Assembly: GCA_016748015.1 (NCBI GenBank)
Contig: JAAOMT010000570.1
Span: 589,253 to 653,252 of the forward strand
Source: Geosiphon pyriformis
Taxonomy: Eukaryota; Glomeromycota; Glomeromycetes; Archaeosporales; Geosiphonaceae
Reading direction: 5' to 3'
DNA: 64,000 nucleotides
Shown: piece after piece, positions 47,899 through 58,700 of the stretch
Numbering within the stretch: the stretch's first letter is position 1
How the letters are laid out: each line of letters starts with the position of its first letter
Translations under genes and position numbers: made by a program
Notes under the pieces: model-generated
What the model saw: only the letters and a program-made list of their open reading frames with translations
The model's database searches: none
What the model was told of the DNA's origin: nothing

Positions 47899-50800
47899 CT
47901 AAACACCTATATGAACAGAGGCCATATCTCTAATATTTGAAAAAAACAGACAAAATTTACAAAACCCAAAACTAATACCAAATACATTGGCAACACCCAA
48001 TAACCTAATTACATTAGCCAAGAGCACCATAGGAAAACCAGAAACCAAAACAGGAACAAAACCATCATGCAGGATCAAGCCACTTTTTTCCATAATAATC
48101 TAGTGTTTGACATACACCAGCCAAATATCATCCCAAAAAGCAAAACAAAACTCGCACACAAAAGATACAATATTTTGAGCTGCAACTTTAGAGTCCTTAA
48201 AAATAGAAATAGATTCATAATACCAATTGTTGAAAACAAAGCCTTTACACAGAGCTGTACCAACAACAACATTAGCAACACAAATAGACAATAACTGTAA
48301 GACACAAGAAGAAGAGTGAAATAAACCCAAGTGCACTTTCTAAGCAGATGCATGAATTTTTATCAACTGAACATGACCAACAGCATCAAAAGAGCAAGAA
48401 AAAACATGGTTTGAAACCTCAACATTTTCACAGAACAAACACACTACACTGGGATAATACCTATTATAAAGCTGCTTATGTACTGCAACAGAGAGATAAT
48501 GATGCAATGCCTTTATAAAATATGAACAAAAGCAAGCAGTACATGCACTAATAAAACCAGCAGACAAGTGAGAATCAGAATGCCATACTGACAAAGATCT
48601 GGACCAATCAATATTAGCATGTAGACTGTCTATCAAGATCTGAAAACCAGAACCAATTTTCCAACATGTACAGTAAATAGATCAGAAAATATCATGAACA
48701 AAATGCCTAGAATTACTGGAAACTGTCATATTATCAGCTTTAAGAAAATGTTCACTGACCATATGAAGTAGGCATCTATTAGAAAAAGCAGCAGTCCTAA
48801 CAAAAGCATCAACACACTTATTGTCAGAGGCACCAGAGTGGCCTTTAACTTTAATCCAATTAACATTCAAATTCTTGTGACAAATGACATTAGCAATATG
48901 GTAATACTAAATCCAACACCAATTCTTAAAATTTGGACAAGCCAACACAGACTCCAACTTGTATGCATCCAAAGCAGCCTGGCTGTTCAAAAACAAGTCA
49001 ACAGAATGAGAAAAAGGAATACACTCAAGAGCCAAAGCAATAGTCTGCAACTCTACTATTGTAGAAGAAACTAAACCATAGACTCTCACACTCAGACCCA
49101 AATCAATGTCCTCAAAAAAAGCAGCAGTATCAGCCATTATATTAGAAGTTCTTAGACCACTCAGAGATCAATTCATGTACACAGAAAGACAAGTATTAAC
49201 ACATAACAAATTGACTCCAATAACACCAAAATTACAAGACTGAAGGATATTAGAAAAGAAACAATCATTTAAAGATAGAGGACAAGCCAAAGAAGAAGCC
49301 TTACTATCAAGAAAATGAACAGAAAGCTCAAACCAAATGGGAACAAAACCACAAGGGTCCAATTGCTTCCACTGCTTAAAGATTGTCCAACCAAAAACAA
49401 CACCATGCTTGTTACACAGCTGGTTCATAAAAGCGATCCCATAATGTTGAAGAAAAAAAACATACTTAAAATAATTAGGCTTACTAAGAACAAGAGACAT
49501 AAAAGTACCACCTTGAAAACAAAATGCACTGGCCTGAGAGCTGCCCAAGAGCAAATTACATCCAGAAAAAATGCAGACCATACCAGCCAAAAAATTGTCT
49601 GAGGGGTTGATTCTAACATAAGCTGGAAATTGTAGAGGGTGGCAAAGACACCAGCTAAGAACCTGAAAATCATGAGATCTATGAGAAAATAACTGACCCA
49701 AAATACTCAATGAATTCACAAAAAAAACAAGGAAAGCCAATTTGCTTTCAGTCTGAATTTGTTCAAAAGTCTTTAAACCATACAAAGAAGGATGATGGAT
49801 TGTATCAGTAGAGAAATCAAGTGGAAAACCAAACTTAGACTTTAAGCTCTTGTGAATTATAGCATTCCATTTACTACAAATGCTGACAAAAACAAAATTG
49901 AATTGAGTTCTGTAACTGACAATAGAAAAAAAGACTGCTGACACCAAATATGTAAACTGTTTATCTGAGATTGCTTTTTTTAAAACAAGATTGACAAAAA
50001 ACCAAACATTTGAATGCACTTTAGCCAAGTTAGGTTTCGACAGACTCTTAGAAGATAAAAAAATACCCAAATAATGATAAGATTCCCCTTTTTTGGTAAC
50101 AAAAATAGGTGAGCCACTAACAGTCAGATAAGGATTCGAAATTTGGCAGTTGATGGGAATGACCACAGTCTTGTTATTATTTATAGAAATGTTATTAAAC
50201 CTAAAAAATTCACTAGCAACATTGAGGATGTATTATGTAGTAGTCTGATTACTATAAACCCAAATTGTATCATTGACAAAAGTACCAGCAGCAAAAAATA
50301 ACATCAACCCAGACTTGGAAACAAAATAAGAATTTAATCTGTAACCATATACACCCTTCTGCCTTTTGATCTTACATAAAAGCAAATCATAGAATATGCA
50401 CCAAAGAAGAGGTAAGAAAACTTTCCCTTGGTCCAACTCATTATGAACATGATACCCATCAGTCAAGCCAAAGTGTGTCATCACTTTGTTAATATGACTA
50501 TTGTAAATACTACCAAAAAATCTAATAAATCTGTTACATATCTTGATTCTAACCAAACTCCTTCTAAAATGTTCTCAACCAACAGAGTCATAGGTCTTAT
50601 GTATGTTCTACAAAACCAGCTACAGTTCTCAGTTTTTCTCTAAGGCATCTTCAACCACTGAGCTGATGGCAAAAATGGGAGATTGCATTATTATATCTTT
50701 CAAAACAGAGAAATTGTCCCTATATAAAACATCATAAGTGCTGCAAGCTGAAAAAATTCTATCTGAAAGAATCTTGGAAAGAATTTTATGAGCTGTTTCA

Positions 50801-52563
50801 ATCAAAGCAATAAAATAAGTATTTATAAAAACACCTTCCTATTTATATGGCTTAAGAATCATTGAAACCCAAGCTTCCTTCCAAGACCCAGGCACTGATT
50901 TACAAGTCAAACACAGATTTAAGAACACCAAAAGCATATCCAAGACTGAATTGTCACAGTGTTTTCACAATTCATTAGAGATGCCAAAAAAACCAGCTGC
51001 TTTTTCATCAGACAGATTCGAGACTACAGCAAACAATTTATCAGAACCAATCAGACACATTACATCGGAAAATACACTATTGAAAACATAATTTAATGGT
51101 TGATATTGGCAAATCCAATCATCAAAGATATTGGGCACCACTCTGTGTTTCCTAGTTTAATTTTCCATAATCTTATCTACCTTAGACTTAACTAAATCAG
51201 GCTTCAAGACCAATTCATCATCTACAACTAAATGATCCAACACTATCTTGTAAAAAGAATGCTCCAACATATTTTTAATGGTATAACTCTTATCCAATTC
51301 AAAACTTTCTATTCTATTGGTAATGGTCTGCTTGATGTGAGATTCTTCAGCACACTTGAATTCCAGCAACTTGGAAGAATAGTAAAACTTCTTTACTTTT
51401 GCCAACCCAGAACAAATAGCATTAAAAGTAGAACCTAAAAGAAAAAGAAATCTTACTTCTGCTGTACCATTAGAGTCAAGCCTGTCCCATGTACCCAGCA
51501 ATGAAGCAAAATCCTTACTTGAAACCAAATGAAAAGCTTTTACCAGCCTGGACACTAGCAACTCAAGCTTATAAAGCCTAAAAGACACCTTGGTAAAAAC
51601 ATTGTCATAATCTTTGAATCATTTTTTTTTGAATGTCCTATTGGCTGAAAAAACCATGACTCTACAAACAATGTCCCACATTACATTCAGATCTGAAAAT
51701 CTCTCAGCTGCCACAAATGCATTTGAAAACATAGCAGCATTAGCAGCTGTGATATCTCTAAACTTGCACCACTTCTTCTTATTGACACTTATAATGTCAA
51801 ACTTCCAATAATCTTTGTTTGTCTGTTTGCACAGCAAGAATAGCTGAACATTCAACAAACCATCCAGACCCACAGAAACAGAAATGGCTATATGATCAGT
51901 ATTAAAATAATCCTTAACACTAGCCACATTGTGACCCATTATTACATTAACCAAATTTGAGGAAATGAACATATAATCAATCATCTTAGCAACTCCACGA
52001 GAATTGCACCATATTAGTGTCTTAGCAAACGAGCTTCTGGCCAAAGAGTTGACCAAACCCAAATCAAAACACTTCCTGAAACTGGCACATTTATGAGATT
52101 TATCTTCATTGAAGTCACCACCAAAAATGATGAAAGAAAATTCATTTACAGCCTTTGCAATAAAAGAATTAATGTCACCAGTCTGAAAGAACTGAACTAC
52201 CAAAGAAGCATCAGCATACAGCCCCAAAATTGACACAGAAAATTTATTTTTGAAAAACAACTTGACAGAAAAGATCTAATCAGACATCTCAGAAACTTTG
52301 CACACATGATGAGCCAAAGAACTATTTATAATAATAGCAATGCCTAAATCCAAGTAACCAGAATCCACACCAAAAGTGAAGACACAAACATCATCAAACT
52401 TGTTCATGATTTATGGACAGATCTTATCTTTCAATTTAGTCTTAGTAACAATGGAAATCAAATTGTTCATTTTCCTATACCAATGAATTATATCACTCTG
52501 CTTCACAGGATTGTTTATCTCTCTAATGTTGCAAGTGGCAACATTCCAGATCTTATCATTCAT
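47899..52563 (-). pseudogene. LINE ORF2 (endonuclease - reverse transcriptase - RNase H), copy E
   Basis: ATG at 52,563-52,561 (MNDKIWNVATCNI). Endonuclease at about 52,545-51,830 (FGGDFNED, MIDYMFIS, NTDHIAISVSV). Reverse transcriptase at about 50,900-50,240, with motif C FVNDT (near 50,275) in place of FVDD. The connection region at 50,166-49,168 is well kept. RNase H at about 49,180-48,780 starts YMN-stop-S where copy B has YTDGS. The finger CLFCENVEVSDHVFSC near 48,400-48,450 is intact. All preserved segments from 52,260 to 47,899 lie in one reading frame, so damage is by point nonsense and missense changes only. Inactive. Confidence 0.9.
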
Positions 52564-54415
52564 TGAGAAAGATGAGAGGCAGAAACTGAACCAGCATTGT
52601 CCATTTTAGCCAAAAGACTTATAACTGTGATTGAAAAATTATTTAATGTCTCTTCTATTTTTAAGACAATTGAAGGATCATAAACTACTGCTTCCACAAC
52701 AGTCTTACCACTAGTGATCACACCTGAATTTTCACTCATCACTATATCTGCTTCCTGATTCTGTAATGAAGAGATCACCAACAGCTGGCATCCAGGGCTA
52801 AGCTGAGAAACCATTGACCCAGGTGTATCCAACCTTTTAGCCAGCTTATCAACACACTTTATGAGACTGGTAAGACTGCACTCAAAAGTAGCAAACCTAT
52901 CATTCAATTTCAAAGACACCAGTGGGGTAAACTTTATCTCCGAAGAGAAACCAGTATTCAACACAACATTTCGAATGGAAGGGGGAGGGAAAGAGGACTC
53001 ATCAGCAATTTATGTTCATAAGACATCATCAAAAGAAACAGGACGAGCAACTGAAGCTGAGCATTTAGCATAAATAGTGGCCAGCCTGCTTTTATTAAAG
53101 TCTAAAAAAGTTTTCTATAATAAAACACCAGAAGAAACATTCTTCTTCCCACTAACATAACAAAGCCAAAAATGTATGGCCTAATTTCTTATACCCAGTA
53201 CACTTAGTCAGAACAAGACAAGACCAGTACAGATTGGCCTCTTTTAGAACAGACATGGTCTTTATGACAACATCCAATGACTTAGCAAAATCAAAACAAA
53301 CAGCAGCACACCTGGCTCGGACATAAAAAACCAGGTAATAGTCAATGACACAAGTTTTCTCACTCACTGAAGCAACATAATCCCAAATATCATGTATGTT
53401 GGTCCCCATTGGCAAAGTGTATAACAAAGCTTTGTAGATGTCTTTCACATCCCATAATTTTTTGTTTACATCAGATCTAGCAACATGCATTGCATCTTTT
53501 CTGATTAGAATAGACCATTTTGCTGTGACCAAATCAGCATAATTAACTTGTTCAAATTCAACCACTGCTTTTTGTCATAGCTCTACCAATTGTATTTTAA
53601 TTAACTTAATTATTTCGAACTCAGATAGTGCAGCTCACACAGCCTCAGTTGATGTACCAATTAGAATTTCCTTCAACATTACAGTTCGATCTAAACACTC
53701 AGATAATTTTTTGAGATTAATGTTTACCAAAATCTTTGCTTCTTTAGCTTTTTTAGAAGCCTGTGCCAAGCTTGATTCAGAAATAAATATTGCTCTGATG
53801 ATCCCAGCAAATTTTAAAGAGGTAGAAGCCTCCCCAAAACCATTGATTTTTGAAAACAACTTTCTGATTACTTAAAGCTTTTCTTGAGAAGATTTCTCAA
53901 CCACTTTGTCCAACTCAATATTCAAAGCAAAGAATTTGCAAACAGAAATGTTGACCAGATTTTTTAAAGATGGAGGGAGTTCCAATAAAGCATCCAAAAA
54001 AACATCATCTTCATCATCATTTAATGAAAAATTAATTTTACCCAATGGCTTGTCTAATACCTTTTTGGTTTTGACTTTCAAACCAGTAGGTGTTTGATTA
54101 GAATCTCCTCTAGCAAGAGCACTATTTTTACTATAATCAAAACTGGTCTTTTCTATTAGACATTCCTCCTCCATATCAATACTATTAGATTCAGTGGTGT
54201 TACCAGTCTCTGAACCCCATGAGCGACTATTTTAAACCTTAGAACCAACATTTTTACCACCAGAACTATTTTCTAAAACACTATCTCTCCTTTTTTTCCT
54301 TAAAAGAACAGATCTGAAGCCATTACTAGAACCAGAAACTTTAGCAGTCTTCTTTATAACAGCAATACTACAGCCAATGGTGGCCTCGTAGTTAAGAATA
54401 AAGAGTTTAGATTTA
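52560..54415 (-). pseudogene. LINE ORF1 (RNA-binding protein), copy E
   Basis: Starts with NYEATIGCSIAVIKK near 54,390 and ends with TGA at 52,562-52,560. It has an acidic segment (MEEECLIEKTSFDYS), KLFSKINGFGEASTSLKFAG, an RRM-like block (MLKEILIGTSTEA, AKWSILIRKDAMHVARS) at about 53,690-53,480, and a knuckle remnant near 53,180 in which one Cys reads Tyr (CTGYKKLGHTF). A stop near 53,875, another near 53,577, and a frameshift between 53,150 and 52,965 break it. It keeps Gln (SPGCQLL) where copies B and D have a stop. Confidence 0.87.
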
Positions 54416-54767
54416 TCATATTAAATTGTAAAAAACTTCTTTAAAAAAAAACTTGAGACTCTTTTTAGGAATTTGGGACAAAAAAAAAAAAGAAATTTTT
54501 AAACATATATTTAAGCTTAATTAAATAAATTTATTAAAATACCAATTTTTTGTTAAAATAATATAATTAAATTTAAAAAAACTTGTTTAAATAAGATTTT
54601 AATATTTATTAAAAATTTGGTTAAAAACTTTAATTAATTATATATAACAAGTAATGTTGTAATTTATTTTGCTAAGTTAAATTTAAAAATAAAAGTAAAA
54701 ATTTATAATTTGTTATTATTTATATTAATTAAATTATTATAATTTTGGTTTTTAAGTATTGTTACAG

Positions 54768-55185
54768 GTGATTATTTGGGATGTTGGAACAAATAACAAA
54801 TTCATAACTTGGTGCTCAATAGCTAAGAATATTGGTAATTTTTAAAGGTTTTCATAATTTGAAGGTTTTGGTTAAGTCCTTTGTATAATGGACAGAGATT
54901 TAATTAATGGTTTCTTTTGTGAATTTTTTTCTTTAGCATGGTGGCTGATTTATTCTGACAATTGTGCCCTTTTGGTAAGCTATTCTTAAATTTCTATCTT
55001 TGTTTCCAGGTCTTTTACCAGGCTATTATTAATGTTAAATACTTAGGACTTAATCTCTTTAATTAATTAGTAAACAACAAAGAAACGAAACAAAAGAAAA
55101 TAAAAGAAAATAAAAAAGAAAATAAAAAATTAGTATTTTGTCAATAGCTATAATCAAAAGCTATTGGTCCAATGTGGTTAAGTAT
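54768..55185 (+). repeat. Dispersed repeat R, copy 3
   Basis: Begins TATTTGGGATGTTGGAACAA and ends near GGTTAAGTATTGG. It aligns with 39,690-39,235 reversed and 39,790-40,110 direct, so copies of R stand on both sides of the D/E LINE pair. No coding content is seen. Confidence 0.6.
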
Positions 55186-55762
55186 TGGATTCTATTAACA
55201 TGAAGTATTAATAGTGAGAAAAGTGATTAATATTCTTAATCAAGAGATAATAACATAGATTGGATGATAATTAGATATTTTTATTAATATTGATGTGATT
55301 TCACTTCAAGTTATAGAAAACTATCTTTTGAAAGAAGAGGTATTGTTGTTCTAAACTCTATATGCGAATATATATATATGAACAGAATTAAAAAATCTGT
55401 TTTTGATAATAAGATAAAGGCCTTTGTAATAATATTGTCACAAAAAAGTAAAAACCTTTTGAAGTATTAAGTGATTTTTTTATTCAGCAAAAGCTTTGAA
55501 ACCATTTATACAAGGAGAGGATACAAATTGAGGAAAGATAAAAAGAAATTTCTACAAAAAATATGTATTTTTTTTACCTATTATTATGAACTATGAACTA
55601 TGACCTATGACCACCCACCACGGCTCCTTTCTCAATTTACAAAGATATCGAATATAATATGAACTAAAAGAAGCGTTTTAAAAATTGTCCATTACACTAA
55701 TTGATTATTTGAGATCCATGATACCAATTACCAGGTTTAGTATATATCATTAGTTTTTAGAA
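55186..55762. other. Downstream region of the HECT ligase gene
   Basis: No gene is seen. A short GAACTATGAACTATGACCTATGACC-like repeat lies near 55,588-55,612. The part next to 55,762 is the likely 3' untranslated region of the ligase gene. Confidence 0.5.
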
Positions 55763-58700
55763 TTATTGGAACCCAAAACCAGTAGTTCCCTCCGAGATCG
55801 CAAGCAGGACTTGTGCTCTTAGTTGCTCGTAATTATCGTATTCGGGAATATCCAATTGATTGAAACTAAGAGAATTTTTGATAATAAAGTTTTTAGTGAT
55901 TGAAACTTAAATTTGTGTGTGTGTTGCAATGAATTAATATATTCATTGACAGAAACTTACCACGTATGAGCACTCGGAAGACGATCTGGGCTGGCAAAGT
56001 CTTTATGTATTTGGAATTTCTGTACACCATGTACACCTTGGAGAGCAGAGAAACCTTCAAGAGGAACTTTTGATGTACCAGTAACAAATTGTAATAGCTT
56101 AGCACGTTCTTCTTGGTCGAAACTCCGTACAGCCCTCCAGAACCATTGAATCTGTGGTGATGATGAAGTATAATTTTGATATTCAGTGTTATTTTTCCAG
56201 TCGTCGATATCAATGTCTGGCATTCCTGAAATTAACAATTCCAATTCTTGCTCATTGAATATACTGATTAAATGAGCCGGAATAACTTCATGAAAACCAG
56301 CGAGGAAATTGGCAATTTGTTCTTTAATAGCCAAGGTGAGCTTTTGTTCCGTCACTAATTTGACATACTCTCGCTTATTTTCCTCTGTAACTCGAGTGTT
56401 GGCACCACCAGGCTTCAATTCGACTTGCTTAGTCATACCAAAGTCGTTATCTTCGACGGTAAAGGTGAGATCATCCATTTGAGAGATATCATTCTCCAGG
56501 ATCCAAACCAAACTATTGTAGTATTCTAAATCGATCGCTTCAACGTCTCGGTAATCAACAGGTTTTCCCAAAATATGCTTATAGAATGACCGCGTGAAAT
56601 AAGCATCAAGTAGTCGCCCATCATAAATAGCTTTTCCTATGACTCGGCCAACAAATTTGAAGAAGAGCAAATGTTCTGGGTTAACGAAGGATGCCCTGTT
56701 AGGTTGATATGTAAGCCGGTCCGCAGCAGAGGTTTTGAAGAGAGCATAATTTTCATTGAACATCTGCCTGGCAAGGACTTGGAACCATTCTCTTGTAACA
56801 CCACCAGCATCAACACCTTCTTCCTCATAGAAACGAACACTGAGTTTACCATACTTGATCTCATCTCCAGTTCTTCGTTGTAAATACTGGAACGAGTCCT
56901 CAAATACATATTGTCGGCGAACATTAAGCTGTAAATTGCCATAATGTTCACGAGTGCTAGGCCTTTTGTGTAGCTGTTGTGTGAAATAATTCCTTTTGTT
57001 ATCGAACTCGAGAATTTTGGGGTTGTGGACAAGTAAAGAAAAGGAGCCACTCATTAAGGACGGATTATTTCGAACCATAGTGTTCAGTATCTTTCTATGA
57101 TCTTCTGTGAAGGTCAAAAATAATTCTTCCATATTATCGGTAGCTGAAGATTCACCAGGTTGGGCTGATGAAGTTCCTATTGCCACATATTTGCAAACCA
57201 CCATCAATGTTTCTATTAAGGGCAACAAAACAGTTGCTACGTGAATCATGTCTGCCTTTTCATGTATAGTTGTTAAACATCTTCCAAGCTTTTTCCAAAG
57301 TTCCGTGAATTTTAAACTATCATAAATGTTCATGACCTTTTCCTCGTCTTCTGTCAACTTGGATCCAGAGCTAATAGCAACAACTTTTGTCCTGGGTGTA
57401 GCTGTATCAGCTTGTTCAGGATCAACTGTCGGTGCCAAAGAAACCTCAACACGTGTGTTCGAGGTGGGCGTCGATTGTTGGGTTTGTTTTCGAGAATACA
57501 TGTAGTCTATCGTTTTGAGAACTCGAAGAAGTTTGGCTTGCTTAGATGATGTAGGCGAGAAGTTTGATAATGTAACCCCTTGAACTTCCACCCCGGATGT
57601 AGCTTGATCCAATACTCGAGCCAATTCATCGAGATCTTCAAGAATATCGTTACCCAACGATTGTGCTTTCTCGACCAATTCAGAAGTAATGACTTCACGT
57701 GCACCACTCAATGTTGAGAGATATTGGATCACGTTTAAGGTATACTTAAAAGTATTACTAGTACACTCCCCAGCTGTAAGTACATTTACAACTAGCCGTA
57801 AACAATGGTCAGGGATGACTGGGGGTTTTAATGTAAGGGCCTCTGGCTGTGGTCTCGATGTTGATGGTCCTGCAGCCGTAGTACTATTTTCATTAGCAGA
57901 GGAATTAGTTTGTTCATTAGGAGGCTGAGGGGGTTGGCTTGAATTAGTATTAGTATCATTATTGCCAGAGTTATCTGTGCTATTATTTAAATTATGAGAA
58001 GACTCCGTAGATTGAGCAGTATGTGTGTTATTGGCAGGTTGATTATTCGTTATATCAGAATCGTTTTGTTCAGAAGGGATTGTTTCGGGTACCGAACTTT
58101 GAGGGGCGTTGCTGCTGACTTCAGCAGGGGAGTCCGAAGTGGCATTCAATTGAGCATTTAGGGAGTTTGATTGAGCCGAGGGCTCAGCACTAGTAGATAA
58201 TGTTTTTGAAGATTCCAGTTTGGCTAAACTAGACAATGGCCGTAGTACAAAAGATAACAGGTGCATCAATTGATCCATTAAAGTAGTATTCTTAACAAAT
58301 ACTTGCTTGTCCAAAAGGCTTAATAGTATCACGACGGGATATTTGCTTGTAATTACTTTAGCTTGCTTTTCTTTTCCTTTCTTACTGTTAGATCTTTTTA
58401 TCCCAATGACTTGTTCGTGCTCGCTTAAGAAGTAATTGACGGATGCTTCGTTATAAGTGATAATATAAGTTAATGCTTCCAAACACCTTTGCGCAATAAG
58501 ATTGGGAACATTTTCGCCTGCGGTCTGAGCAATTTGAGAAAGCATATTTGCACTATTGGCCTTGCCCTTTTTTGCACCTTTTGGTGTTCCTTTGTTGCGC
58601 AAAGTCATCTGAGCAAAGCTTTTATCAACAGCTACAACATCAGCACTACCATCCTGAAGGATGGACAATAACATTGCTACAAGCTCCGCCCGAGTTTTGC

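Larger units (their letters stand above)
47775..54490 (-). mobile_element. LINE-type retrotransposon, copy E (near full length, decayed)
   Basis: Minus-strand element with 3' untranslated region 47,779-47,898 (GTGAAGTCCAAATATGGCC, matching copy B), ORF2 47,899-52,563, ORF1 52,560 to about 54,415, and leader to about 54,490 (GAGACTCTTTTTAGGAATTTGG). Same family as copy B but with more nonsense changes. ORF2 keeps one frame throughout. Confidence 0.92.

Noticed and set aside
55957-55970. End of the HECT protein at TGG TAA (55,957)
   Set aside because: It would remove the catalytic Cys and the last 33 residues. The overlapping GTAAGT donor and the matching exon at 55,763-55,865 give the standard HECT C-terminus.
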